The notes under the pieces: generated by a model | Database searches by the model: none | Told to the model about the DNA's origin: nothing | The model's input: only the letters and a program-made list of their open reading frames with translations | Made by a program: the position numbers and the translations under genes | Shown here: positions 8,090 to 17,396 of the stretch, piece by piece | Layout of the letters: each line of letters begins with the position of its first letter | Numbering within the stretch: position 1 is the first letter of the stretch | NCBI GenBank assembly: GCA_964437365.1 | Contig: CAYTGM010000021.1 | Coordinates: 1 to 64,000, forward strand | DNA: 64,000 nt | Direction: 5' to 3' | Origin: CAYTGM01 sp964437365 | Lineage (GTDB): Bacteria; Sumerlaeota; Sumerlaeia; SLMS01

Positions 8090-9235
8090 TCATGGATTAA
8101 ATGACCTGTTACGACTGGAAGATTCGAGAGAACTCTGACCTTCAAGATAACGAGAAAACTCTCGTGCGAGCGCCTCAGAAAACTTGGACTGAGCTTCTTT
8201 CGTCATGTGAAGGAGATCGGGAAAATCGGAATCATCAAATAAAAGACCCGTGCTCATCAAAGGAGTTTCCCATTTCGTAGACACTGTTTTGAACGTCTTA
8301 AATTCGCTTGGTGTTACTGCCAGATTATACATTTCCTGGATCGGGGAGGAAACGGGCATCTCAAAGAATACAACTGTTCCCCCATGCTCTTGAACAATTT
8401 CAACAATATCACGAAGACGTGATTTCTCCCAATCGGCTTTGTATGAGGGTATAAACGGAACCCCATAGTCTGTTGGATTGGTATTATCGGGATCCTCGAC
8501 ATAGAGATCTCTTGTACTGAGAACTTTGTCACGTACTTGCTCAACACCCTTCTGGTCTGTCCGAATTCCTCCGCTTCCATCCATTTCAATTTCGGGATTG
8601 TCGTCTTTTTTCCCCTGATCAGATTTGCTGGTAAGATTGTTATCGATAATCCCTCCCAGTTTATTAATGATTCCGATTCTAAAGTAATAGCGCTTACTAT
8701 ATAAATCTGATTTCTGGCCTGCGTGGAGCAGGGAAAGCCTCATTTTTTCCTCGAAATCATAGTCAGATTCTTTCCAAAGTATATTCAGCGTTTCGTTATC
8801 AAGAAGACTTGTTACCATTCGTACGTCACTTTGATTGACGATCCAGGGGTCTGAAGTCTTGTTCCAGAAAGGAATTCCTGCAGGAGCTTCCAGAAATACA
8901 TACTTCCCCTTAAAAGCGTCCTCGTTATTCTCTGCCATCCTTTTGATCGTTGCATAATACTGAAACATCGTCGTATAGCCAAAACCGTAGTTCAGAACCT
9001 TCGGATCATCATAAGTTGATGACGTCCTGGCCAGTACATCTTCGAAGACTTCTGTATTGATCGAAGCAGCTACACGAGAACTTCCGAGAAAGAGCACATC
9101 AAAATTCTGCTCTTCTGGATTCTCTGCAAGGTAGGGCAAGCCATAGTCGTCTCCATAGATCTTCCATTGACGAAAAAAAAGTTCGGCTCCACCGAATAGC
9201 AGCAAGGGAATGAGAATGTAGAGTAGATATTTCAC
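8090..9235 (-). CDS. Membrane-anchored SGNH/AlgJ-like protein, copy 1
   Basis: 381 residues with an N-terminal membrane anchor (LLYILIPLLLFGGAELFF). After it comes a GDSL-like block VLFLGSSRVAASI with candidate nucleophile Ser53, and near the C-terminus PDLLHM supplies the Asp-x-x-His pair of SGNH hydrolases. Proteins of this kind partner MBOAT acyltransferases (AlgI-AlgJ/X, PatA-PatB logic), taking the acyl group across the membrane onto a glycan; that role is inferred from context. The start is GTG at 9235 with AAAGGG upstream, 12 bases after the MBOAT stop, so the two are co-transcribed. It is a clear paralog of the protein at 12342-13538. Confidence 0.8.
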   Translation of the reverse strand: MKYLLYILIPLLLFGGAELFFRQWKIYGDDYGLPYLAENPEEQNFDVLFLGSSRVAASINTEVFEDVLARTSSTYDDPKVLNYGFGYTTMFQYYATIKRMAENNEDAFKGKYVFLEAPAGIPFWNKTSDPWIVNQSDVRMVTSLLDNETLNILWKESDYDFEEKMRLSLLHAGQKSDLYSKRYYFRIGIINKLGGIIDNNLTSKSDQGKKDDNPEIEMDGSGGIRTDQKGVEQVRDKVLSTRDLYVEDPDNTNPTDYGVPFIPSYKADWEKSRLRDIVEIVQEHGGTVVFFEMPVSSPIQEMYNLAVTPSEFKTFKTVSTKWETPLMSTGLLFDDSDFPDLLHMTKEAQSKFSEALAREFSRYLEGQSSLESSSRNRSFNP

Positions 9236-9247
9236 GTTTCGTTCCCT

Positions 9248-10660
9248 TTAGAATTGAAAATAGATGAAAGTTTGCTGAACAGGAGCTGGGAAAAGAACCA
9301 TCGCCAGCAACATCAGACAGATTACAACATATCCTACACCATACTTCCATCCAATTCCCTCTCTGGGATCATCAGCATTCTTCATAAACAATTCAACAAG
9401 CCAGAGCATTGGAACAAACAAGACTAAATAAGCAATATATTCCCCGACTCCGCGATGGGGAAGGAAATCTGTAAAGATATGAATCGTGAACTCATAGACT
9501 TGCTCCATGCTTTCAGCTCTAAAAATTAACCAGCCGAAGCAGACAAAGTGAAACCAGACAATCATCCAAAGTGCTTTAAGGACCTTGTGGTTTAATTGAA
9601 AGATCTGACGATCTATACAGGTCAAACGATGAATGACTAACAATAATCCCTGATAGATTCCCCAGAAAATGAATGTCCAGGCAGCTCCGTGCCAAAGACC
9701 ACCTAGAATCATTGTCAGCATCAGGTTGCGATAGGTCTTATTGACAGTGCCGCGGTTTCCTCCCAGGGAAATATAGAGATAATCACGTAGCCATGTAGAA
9801 AGACTGATGTGCCATCTTCGCCAGAACTCTGAAGGGTTGGTAGAAAGGTAGGGAATATTAAAGTTCTTCATGATGTCGATTCCCATCAGTCTCGCAAGGC
9901 CTCTTGCAATATCTGAATAACCACTGAAATCACAATAGATCTGATAAGCGAAAGCATAAATGGCAAGTAAACAGATGAGGCCATTAGGAGTTTCTTCGGC
10001 TCCAAAGGCCTGATTCGCAATGATCGCAAGGTTGTCAGCAATGACGATCTTTTTGAAGAGCCCCAAAATGATGAGCCAGATTCCTTCTCGAACATGAGTC
10101 CAGGTAATTGTGCGAGGAGAACAGATCTGAGGAAGAAGGTGGGAGGCGCGCTCGATCGGTCCGGCTACCAACTGCGGAAAATAGGCGACGAAAAGAGCGA
10201 AATTCAAAAGGTCAGTGGTTGGTTCGAGCTTTCTTCGATAAATATCAATCGTATAGCTCATTGTTTGAAAAGTATAGAAGGAGATTCCGACCGGCAGAAC
10301 GATATTTAATCTCAGATTCTCAGTTGGGAGCTCGGTGAGTGTCCCGATCAAAGACTCAGCACTCGAGATAAAAAAATTAAAGTATTTGAAGACTCCAAGC
10401 ATCCCAAGGTTAAAGATACAGCTTAATAGGAGATATTTGCGTCTGACTTTGTCATCTTGAGAATGATGCAATTTCTTCCCGACAACAAAGTCTATCAGGG
10501 TAGACAGGACGATCAGTGAAAGAAATCGCCAGTCCCACGCTCCATAGAAGACATAGCTGGCGATAAGTAATAATAAATTCTGGAGTCTTAGAGTAGAGAA
10601 GTAATAGAGAGGGAAGACAACCAAACAGAAGAGTACAAAAGTTAAGCTATTAAAGGCCAT
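9248..10660 (-). CDS. MBOAT O-acyltransferase (AlgI-like), copy 1
   Basis: 470 residues, polytopic, the standard length of AlgI-type MBOAT proteins. The family signatures are present: FWRRWHISLSTWLRDY (279-294) and GLWHGAAW with the invariant His324. MBOAT enzymes transfer acetyl or other acyl groups to extracytoplasmic polysaccharides. A GAGAGG ribosome site precedes the ATG. The SGNH partner gene follows after 12 bases. It is closely similar over its whole length to the MBOAT at 10837-12249, which points to a tandem duplication. The acceptor is unknown; EPS made from this region is a reasonable guess. Confidence 0.93.
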   Translation of the reverse strand: MAFNSLTFVLFCLVVFPLYYFSTLRLQNLLLLIASYVFYGAWDWRFLSLIVLSTLIDFVVGKKLHHSQDDKVRRKYLLLSCIFNLGMLGVFKYFNFFISSAESLIGTLTELPTENLRLNIVLPVGISFYTFQTMSYTIDIYRRKLEPTTDLLNFALFVAYFPQLVAGPIERASHLLPQICSPRTITWTHVREGIWLIILGLFKKIVIADNLAIIANQAFGAEETPNGLICLLAIYAFAYQIYCDFSGYSDIARGLARLMGIDIMKNFNIPYLSTNPSEFWRRWHISLSTWLRDYLYISLGGNRGTVNKTYRNLMLTMILGGLWHGAAWTFIFWGIYQGLLLVIHRLTCIDRQIFQLNHKVLKALWMIVWFHFVCFGWLIFRAESMEQVYEFTIHIFTDFLPHRGVGEYIAYLVLFVPMLWLVELFMKNADDPREGIGWKYGVGYVVICLMLLAMVLFPAPVQQTFIYFQF

Positions 10661-10836
10661 CGACGCCTCTCATGTTCTGCCTGAGTTGCATGAGTATTCT
10701 TTCCGTGTACTCTCCTGTCACAATCATGAGTGAAACAACGACTCGTCTGCTCACAAGGCAAGACATTTTCCCTTCTATAAGAACAAATTCAACTTCAATT
10801 CTGTCCTGCTTCAATAAAAGGGTTCCCGGAATTATA

Positions 10837-12249
10837 CTAGAACTGAAAATAGATGAACGTCTGGTTAACGGGTGCTGGAAATAAAAGGATAGCCAATAGC
10901 ATCATGGAAATAATGATATAACCAAGACCATACTTCCAGGCGGGAGACGTATGCGGGTCATCAACATTTCTCATGCTGAACTCTACGGCCCAGAGCATCG
11001 AAGGGAAAAAGAGAAGATATGCCAATGGTTCTGCGAGATCAACAGTCAGGCGCATATCTGTAAGTATAGCCCCTATAAAATCGCAGACCTGATTCAGATC
11101 TCTTGATCTGAAAAGCAGCCGTCCAAGAGACGCAAAATGAAACCAGACGACAAGCCAGATGATTTTCATATAGAGTGCTTCTGACTTAAATAACTTTCGC
11201 TCCCGACAAATATATCGATAGAGAACCAATAGGATTCCCTGATAGATTCCCCAGAGGAGAAATCGATAACCCGCTCCATGCCATATCCCGCTGACTAGAA
11301 GTGTAATTAAAAGATTTCGGTAGGTTCTGGCTCTCGTTCCACGGCTTCCTCCAAGGGGGAAATAAACATAATCTCTCAGCCAGGTAGAAAAACTAATATG
11401 CCACCTTTGCCAATGGTCGGCAGGATTTGTTGCAAGCAGAGGGATATTAAAGTTTTTCATAAGATCTATACCCATCAGTTTGGCCAGGCCACGGGCAATG
11501 TCTGAGTAGCCACTGAAGTCACCATAAATCTGATAGGCAAAAGCATAGACAGCAATTAAACACGCCATCCCTCCCGGAGTTTCCTCTGATTCGAAAACCT
11601 GATTCACGATGATCGCCATATTATCTGCTATGACAACTTTCTTAAAATAGCCGAGGATCAGCAGCCATAATCCTTCTCGAATTCGAGTCGAGGTGATCTT
11701 TCGTGGTTTCGAAATCTGAGGTAGGAAATTAGATGCTCTTTCGATCGGACCAGCGACAAGCTGAGGAAAAAAGGCTACAAACAGGGCAAAATCGAGAAAC
11801 CTTTTAGAAGGCTGCATGTTTCCTCGATAAATGTCTATGGTGTAACTCATTGTCTGAAACGTATAGAATGAGATTCCAATAGGAAGAATGATGTTCAATC
11901 TGAAGGTTTCTGCCGGCTGATTTGTGAGAAGTGAAAGGAGATCTTGAGCTCCCTCCAGGAAGAAATTAAAGTACTTGAAAAAGCCCAGCATTCCAAGATT
12001 ACAGAAACAACTGACTAGAAGAAGACGGTACCTAATCTTCGGATTCTCAGTTTTTGCGATCGTGCTCCCGATGAAGTAGTCAATGCAGGTTGAAATAAGA
12101 ATAAGGGAGAGAAATCGAGGGTCCCAGGCTCCATAGAAAAGATAGCTGGCAAAAAGTAGAAGAATATTTTGTAGTCGAAAGGGAGACAAATAATAGAGAG
12201 GGAAAACAATGAGACAAAACGAAGCAAAGGTAAAACTGTTAAACGCCAT
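10837..12249 (-). CDS. MBOAT O-acyltransferase (AlgI-like), copy 2
   Basis: 470 residues, polytopic, same length and motif spacing as copy 1: HWQRWHISFSTWLRDY and GIWHGAGY with the catalytic His. I start at the ATG at 12249, which has AAGG seven bases upstream; a TTG six bases earlier is in frame but gives no match to the paralog's N-terminus (MAFNSFTF versus MAFNSLTF). Its SGNH partner lies upstream on the same strand (12342-13538), so this cassette has SGNH-MBOAT order while copy 1 has MBOAT-SGNH order. Predicted role as for copy 1, possibly with a different acyl group or acceptor. Confidence 0.92.
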   Translation of the reverse strand: MAFNSFTFASFCLIVFPLYYLSPFRLQNILLLFASYLFYGAWDPRFLSLILISTCIDYFIGSTIAKTENPKIRYRLLLVSCFCNLGMLGFFKYFNFFLEGAQDLLSLLTNQPAETFRLNIILPIGISFYTFQTMSYTIDIYRGNMQPSKRFLDFALFVAFFPQLVAGPIERASNFLPQISKPRKITSTRIREGLWLLILGYFKKVVIADNMAIIVNQVFESEETPGGMACLIAVYAFAYQIYGDFSGYSDIARGLAKLMGIDLMKNFNIPLLATNPADHWQRWHISFSTWLRDYVYFPLGGSRGTRARTYRNLLITLLVSGIWHGAGYRFLLWGIYQGILLVLYRYICRERKLFKSEALYMKIIWLVVWFHFASLGRLLFRSRDLNQVCDFIGAILTDMRLTVDLAEPLAYLLFFPSMLWAVEFSMRNVDDPHTSPAWKYGLGYIIISMMLLAILLFPAPVNQTFIYFQF

Positions 12250-12341
12250 GATCAAGCCTTGCCATGGATTCTCATCTCAATTCCAATACTCAGAAAGTTT
12301 CTCTTCCCGAGTCCGCAAATCAATCGCTAATCAGCCTGAGG

Positions 12342-13538
12342 TCAATTGGTCATGCCTAGAGACACCGTAACCATTCTCTCTTTATCATTGTCCAGGGTAC
12401 TGACTAGAAGGTGTTCAGGATCAAGGAAGGGGATCCCTTCTTTCTCGTTATAGTATGATATAAAACTGTCCGACAGCTCATCAGTAAATCTACGTCGAGC
12501 ATCCCTGTTCATGTGAAGTAAGTCAGGGTAATTCTCATCTTCCGGCTGATAGTTCACAGAGATATAGTCTGCACCCCAACTCGTCGCATTCTCGAAAAAA
12601 CTCCCATAGTCATCCTCACTTAGTATTTCATTATATATATCACGAAGTGGACTTGAAATGGGCATTCGAAAGAAAACGAATTCACCTCCCTTTCCTTCAA
12701 CGTACTCTACGACCTCTCTCAATGAGCACTTTTCCCAATCCGGTTCGTTGGTCGGGATCGACCCGATGAAGAGATCGGGATTAATTTGATTAGACTTATC
12801 AGCTCTTGAGACGAGAGATTCCCTCAGTTTAAGGATTCTATTGCGACATGAATTAACAGCTTTGTTATCCGTCCTGATCCCACCGGCCTCTGCAATATTG
12901 ACTTTTACCGATCTCGAAGGCTCTTTGTTTACCCTGTTGATTACATTATTCTCTATTAACTTGGTCATTTTGCGGAACAGACCGATACGAAAGTAGTAAC
13001 GCTTCGTATATAAGTCAGAATCCTGAAAGCCATGGAGAACTGACAACCTCAATTTCGACTCCAGATCATAGTCACTATCCGACCAGAGTCGATCGAAGGA
13101 TTCATCATTCAGGAGTCCGGCAAGCATTCGATCGTCGAAATCATTATATGTCCAGGCCCCTCGGTTATTCCAACTACCAATTCCATTCGGAGCTTCCATC
13201 AAGACGTAGGAGCCCTGGAGTGCTCCAGGTTGCTTATTCTCCAGTGCTTTCAATGCGAACAGGTACTGGAACATTGTCGTCGAGCCATACCCGCCATTAA
13301 CGACACCCTTTAACTCAGATAAGTGTTCCCCACCACGCTTTTGAAGCTTCTCCCGAAATTGATCAGCATCAATACCTGCCGCTACTCGAGAGTTGCCCAG
13401 AAACAGAATATCAACTTCTTCCAGTGCTAAAGCTGGAAGGCCTTTGGAATCACCGTAGACCTTCCAGTTTCGAATGGCAAGTTCACCCACCAGGAAAATA
13501 GCAAGTGGGATTAGAATCCAACAACAAACAGCTTTCAT
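12342..13538 (-). CDS. Membrane-anchored SGNH/AlgJ-like protein, copy 2
   Basis: 398 residues with an N-terminal hydrophobic anchor (CCWILIPLAIFLVGELAI). It has the GDSL-like block ILFLGNSRVAAGI (Ser50) and the C-terminal PDLLHMNRDARRRF carrying the Asp and His. It matches the copy 1 protein throughout, for example YTKRYYFRIG and GGIRTD, but is clearly diverged, so the duplication is not recent. An AGGGTG lies upstream of the ATG. The MBOAT copy 2 gene follows after 92 bases on the same strand. The predicted job is the periplasmic half of polysaccharide acyl transfer. Confidence 0.8.
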   Translation of the reverse strand: MKAVCCWILIPLAIFLVGELAIRNWKVYGDSKGLPALALEEVDILFLGNSRVAAGIDADQFREKLQKRGGEHLSELKGVVNGGYGSTTMFQYLFALKALENKQPGALQGSYVLMEAPNGIGSWNNRGAWTYNDFDDRMLAGLLNDESFDRLWSDSDYDLESKLRLSVLHGFQDSDLYTKRYYFRIGLFRKMTKLIENNVINRVNKEPSRSVKVNIAEAGGIRTDNKAVNSCRNRILKLRESLVSRADKSNQINPDLFIGSIPTNEPDWEKCSLREVVEYVEGKGGEFVFFRMPISSPLRDIYNEILSEDDYGSFFENATSWGADYISVNYQPEDENYPDLLHMNRDARRRFTDELSDSFISYYNEKEGIPFLDPEHLLVSTLDNDKERMVTVSLGMTN

Positions 13539-13600
13539 AATTTGTCACCCTGTAATTGTGTCTAGAGGGACGATTACAGACAGACAAATATTAGGCAGGC

Positions 13601-15295
13601 TTATTCTTCGTCGGTAACGCACCCCTCCGACGCGGATTTCACAAGACGAATATATTTCGCCAGAGTTCCGCGGGTCGCCTTATAAGGCGGCATTTTCCAC
13701 TCTTCCCTGCGCTTTTCCAACTCTGTTTCAACAATGTCAACAGTGAGAGAGTTTGAATCTGCATCAATCGTGATCATATCGCCGTTCCTGATAAGAGCAA
13801 TGGGACCGCCTTCCTGCGCTTCTGGACAGATATGACCCACGATAAAACCGTGTGATCCACCAGAAAAGCGTCCATCAGTTAGCAGGGCTACATCTTTACC
13901 CATACCAGCACCCATAATCGCTGCAGTAGGGGAGAGCATCTCCGGCATCCCCGGACCGCCTTTAGGACCTTCATACCTGATCACCACCACATCACCTTTT
14001 TTGATCTTCTTCTGCTCAAAAGCTTCGATCATCTCTTCTTCGGAGTCAAAAACGTTCGCTGGCCCTGTAAATTTGAGACCTTCCTTGCCGGTGATTTTTG
14101 CAACAGCTCCTTCAGGAGCGAGATTCCCCTTAAGAATCTGTATATGCCCTGTCTTCTTGATAGGATCTTCAAGAGGCTTCACAATCGGTTGATCTTTACT
14201 TAGCCCGGGAACATCCGCGAGATTTTCAGCAACTGTTTTCCCCGTAACCGTCATACAATCCCCATGAAGGTGACCTTTCTCCAGAAGGTATTTCATCACA
14301 CCGGGTATGCCCCCGTATTGCTGAAGGTCCTCCATAACATACGCGCCACTTGGTTTCAGATCCGCCAGCATTGGTGTCTTATCGCTCAACTTCTGTATAT
14401 CATCGATGGTAAAATCAACTTCCACAGACTTCGCCATCGCAAGAAGATGGAGCACCGCATTTGTAGAACCACCTAATGCAGCAGCAACGACAAACGCATT
14501 CTCAAAAGCTTTGCGCGTCATAATATCCCGCGGTTTGAGATCTAATTTCAGAAGATTGAGCATCGCTTCTTTCGCTGTTAGACACTCTTTTTCTTTCTGC
14601 TCCGAAGTTGCAGGTGAAGAAGCACTGTAGGGGAGAGACATGCCGAGTGCCTCAATTGCTGAAGCCATGGTATTCGCTGTGTACATACCACCACAGGCGC
14701 CAGGACCGGGACAGGCATTGCGAATGATCCCTTTTCGCTGCTCTTCCGTAATCTGGCCGCTTACGCATGCGCCATAAGCCTGAAAGGCTGAAACAACATC
14801 GAGTTTCTCGTCACCAAGATGCCCAGCCCTGATCGTTCCTCCGTATATCATGATAGATGGTCGGTTCAGGCGACCCATCGCGATTAAACATCCCGGCATA
14901 TTTTTATCACAACCGGGAAGCGCGATAAGTCCATCGTACCAGTGGGCCGTCATCGTTGTTTCGATCGAGTCCGCGATTAAATCGCGCGATTGGAGAGAGT
15001 AACTCATTCCATCAGTACCCATGGAGATTCCGTCACTCACACCTATTGTATTGAATCGACGTGCAACCAGCTCTGAATCCTTCATCCCTTCAGCAACCTT
15101 CGCAGAAAGGTCATTCAGGTGCATGTTACAGGGATTACCTTCGTACCACATACTGGCGATGCCAACCTGAGGCTTCTTCATGTCATCCTCAGAGAGTCCT
15201 GTCGCATAGAGCATCGCCTGGCTTGCTCCCTGTCTCGCCTGCTGTGTAAGAAGTGAACTGTACTTGTTTAACTGGTTGGTATCCGTCTGACTCAT
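13601..15295 (-). CDS. ilvD: Dihydroxy-acid dehydratase
   Basis: 564 residues, the normal IlvD length. The enzyme dehydrates 2,3-dihydroxy-isovalerate and -methylvalerate to the 2-keto acids, the third step of valine and isoleucine synthesis, in the cytosol. The Fe-S ligand cysteines sit in NPCNMH, CDKNMPGC and PGPGACGGMYTANTMA, and the C-terminal GRFSGGSHGFIVGH is conserved. The gene stands alone here: no ilvB, ilvC or leu genes are adjacent, and I see no attenuator-like leader in the 144 bases before it. The neighbour on the other side is divergent. An EDD (Entner-Doudoroff) role is unlikely, because the sequence matches IlvD and the gene has no sugar-acid neighbours. Confidence 0.97.
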   Translation of the reverse strand: MSQTDTNQLNKYSSLLTQQARQGASQAMLYATGLSEDDMKKPQVGIASMWYEGNPCNMHLNDLSAKVAEGMKDSELVARRFNTIGVSDGISMGTDGMSYSLQSRDLIADSIETTMTAHWYDGLIALPGCDKNMPGCLIAMGRLNRPSIMIYGGTIRAGHLGDEKLDVVSAFQAYGACVSGQITEEQRKGIIRNACPGPGACGGMYTANTMASAIEALGMSLPYSASSPATSEQKEKECLTAKEAMLNLLKLDLKPRDIMTRKAFENAFVVAAALGGSTNAVLHLLAMAKSVEVDFTIDDIQKLSDKTPMLADLKPSGAYVMEDLQQYGGIPGVMKYLLEKGHLHGDCMTVTGKTVAENLADVPGLSKDQPIVKPLEDPIKKTGHIQILKGNLAPEGAVAKITGKEGLKFTGPANVFDSEEEMIEAFEQKKIKKGDVVVIRYEGPKGGPGMPEMLSPTAAIMGAGMGKDVALLTDGRFSGGSHGFIVGHICPEAQEGGPIALIRNGDMITIDADSNSLTVDIVETELEKRREEWKMPPYKATRGTLAKYIRLVKSASEGCVTDEE

Positions 15296-15439
15296 GATTC
15301 AATGTCCTTAGTTTCGAGCTCTTTGCTTGCTCATTACATCAGTTTCCAAGCAGAAAAGGGGGTGCCGGGTACCATGCGCAACTCGAAAGACACAAAGCAC
15401 AAGGATTCACTGCTGTTGTTATGGGTTGAAGGATAAAGG

Positions 15440-16465
15440 ATGAACCATCTGATGAAAGAACTCATAAGAGGGATTCAGTCTTTTCCCCTCTTTATCACAC
15501 TCATGATGATTCCCCAGTATCTTCCAGCAGAGGTATTCAACCTGATGACCGTGAAAGGTCCTCTACAGGTTACCACTCCTGGCCTCGTACTTCCTCATGA
15601 ACATCTTCTTGTAGATTTTACCAGAGCGGAAGAACCTTCCCTGGGGCAGTATGAAGAGGAAGAAGCATTCAATGTGATTCTTCCCTACCTTGAAAAAGCC
15701 AAGGCAGATGGAGTCTGGATGCTGATCGATTGCACACCAGAATACCTTGGAAGAAATCCCGTTTTGCTTCAGCGATTGTCGGAAAAAACTGGCATTCACA
15801 TTATGACCCCAACAGGCTATTATGCTGCAGCACGCATGCAATTCTTACCCTGGTATACCGAGGAAAGGAGTGCGGAAGAACTCGCTGACCTATGGATTCA
15901 AGAATGGAAGAATGGTATAGACGGAACGGAAATCAGACCTGGCTTAATCAAGCTTGGTATAGATGCTTCTCCTCTCCCAGAAACAGCTGTCAAGACTCTT
16001 GAAGCTGGCGTTATAGCTTCGAGAGAGACAGGACTCACGCTCGCTTTGCACGCACCTGATGGTAAAGGCTTTCAAGAAGCTCTCAGACTTCTTCTCCAAA
16101 AAGGAGTATCTGCGGACAGGATCATCTGGGTTCACGCAAATCTCGAAGTGAATATCGATCTCCACCTCGATGCTGCTGAAAAGGGCGTCTGGATTGAATA
16201 TGATGGACTGTCACCTGAAACGTTAGATCTCCATTTTGACCTGATTCAGAGAATGAAGAAGTCTGGCTACCTCGATCAGATTCTCATCTCTCACGATGCA
16301 GGTTGGTATTCAGTTGGAGAGGAGCGCGGGGGAGATTTCCGCTACTTTGGCGACTTAATGAATACACTCCTGCCTCTACTGAGAGAGAGTGGCTTCTCCG
16401 AGCGAGAGATACGAAAACTCTTCATGACAAACCCCACGAAAGCTTTTTCACTTGCGAACTTTTGA
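15440..16465 (+). CDS. Exported phosphotriesterase-family hydrolase
   Basis: 341 residues. An N-terminal hydrophobic segment (FPLFITLMMIPQYLPAEV) looks like a signal peptide. The amidohydrolase-type metal ligands of the PTE family are all visible: His53 and His55 in LPHEHLL, Lys171 in GLIKLGID (the carboxylated lysine), His204 in LALHAPD, His232 in WVHANLE and Asp286 in ISHDAGW. Members include phosphotriesterases, lactonases and PHP proteins; the true substrate is not readable, and a lactone or phosphoester is equally possible. GGATAAAGG precedes the ATG. Two barrel-like protein genes follow on the same strand at 49 and 21 bases, suggesting a shared transcript. Confidence 0.88.
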   Translation: MNHLMKELIRGIQSFPLFITLMMIPQYLPAEVFNLMTVKGPLQVTTPGLVLPHEHLLVDFTRAEEPSLGQYEEEEAFNVILPYLEKAKADGVWMLIDCTPEYLGRNPVLLQRLSEKTGIHIMTPTGYYAAARMQFLPWYTEERSAEELADLWIQEWKNGIDGTEIRPGLIKLGIDASPLPETAVKTLEAGVIASRETGLTLALHAPDGKGFQEALRLLLQKGVSADRIIWVHANLEVNIDLHLDAAEKGVWIEYDGLSPETLDLHFDLIQRMKKSGYLDQILISHDAGWYSVGEERGGDFRYFGDLMNTLLPLLRESGFSEREIRKLFMTNPTKAFSLANF

Positions 16466-16514
16466 GGATTAGACACTCTGAGTTCAAATAATTCTTTCCT
16501 AAGGAGCAGGACAG

Positions 16515-17375
16515 ATGTTCCTGAGAATCTTCACCTTATTCTTCACCCTGGCTGTTATTCCAGTCTATGCACAAGAAGCTGAAGGAGCTTCCGAGTCTCA
16601 GGAACAGACTCAGAAAGCTCAGGAAAGGACCGAAAGACAATACAGCGAAGAGGAGAAAGAATGGATCATCATTTGGACTCCCTATGTCTGGCTGATCACA
16701 ATTGATGGTGAAAGCGGGACGTCTTCAGCCTCCTCAGAATCCAGAACTGAATTTGGAGATGTGATCAAGTACCTGGAAGGAGTTTTGACTTCCTACCTTG
16801 AAGTTCGAATGAAGAGATTCATTTTCATCTGGGATTTAAACTATCTGCAAGTCGGCACTGAAGATGACACTTCTCTTGCCGATGGCACCAAAGTCGAAGT
16901 TGATGCAGATATTTCAACCTTCATGACAGACCTCCTGTTTGGCTATCAGGTTATCGGGCCCAAGTGGAATGAGGAACCACCAGAAGACTTTCTTGACCGC
17001 ATCATTGTCGACCTGCTTGCGGGGATCAGGTACGTGGACTCTGAAATAGACCTGGAAGTAGAAGCCACGCAGTCAGGCGTCACGCAGAAAATGAGTACCA
17101 ATCCAGGGGAAGAGTGGATTGATCCCGTCGTTGGTGCACAGGTTCGAGTCATGATCGTTGATGATCTATATCTGAATGTGCGTGGAGACGTCGGAGGCTT
17201 TGGAGTGGGTTCAGAGTTCAGCTGGAATGGGATGGCAACTCTGCGCTATCTCATCAACGACACGGTCTCTGTTTATGGAGGTTATCGTGTACTTGATATA
17301 GACTACGACGATAATGACTATATCTTCAATAACCGAATTGAAGGTCCACTGCTTGGATTTGCCTTATCATTCTAG
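16515..17375 (+). CDS. Hypothetical outer-membrane beta-barrel protein
   Basis: 286 residues with a clear signal peptide ending at VYAQ. A Glu/Gln-rich stretch (about 20-50) precedes alternating hydrophobic strands such as IFIWDLNYLQVG, LYLNVRGDVGGFG and VSVYGGYRVLDIDY, and the chain ends in Phe (GFALSF), as outer-membrane barrels do. AGGAG precedes the ATG. It is the middle gene of a likely three-gene plus-strand unit (PTE-like hydrolase, this gene, second barrel). I recognise no named family; a porin or surface role is inferred from the strand pattern only. Confidence 0.7.
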   Translation: MFLRIFTLFFTLAVIPVYAQEAEGASESQEQTQKAQERTERQYSEEEKEWIIIWTPYVWLITIDGESGTSSASSESRTEFGDVIKYLEGVLTSYLEVRMKRFIFIWDLNYLQVGTEDDTSLADGTKVEVDADISTFMTDLLFGYQVIGPKWNEEPPEDFLDRIIVDLLAGIRYVDSEIDLEVEATQSGVTQKMSTNPGEEWIDPVVGAQVRVMIVDDLYLNVRGDVGGFGVGSEFSWNGMATLRYLINDTVSVYGGYRVLDIDYDDNDYIFNNRIEGPLLGFALSF

Positions 17376-17396
17376 GCGTCTGCCAAAGGAACATTG

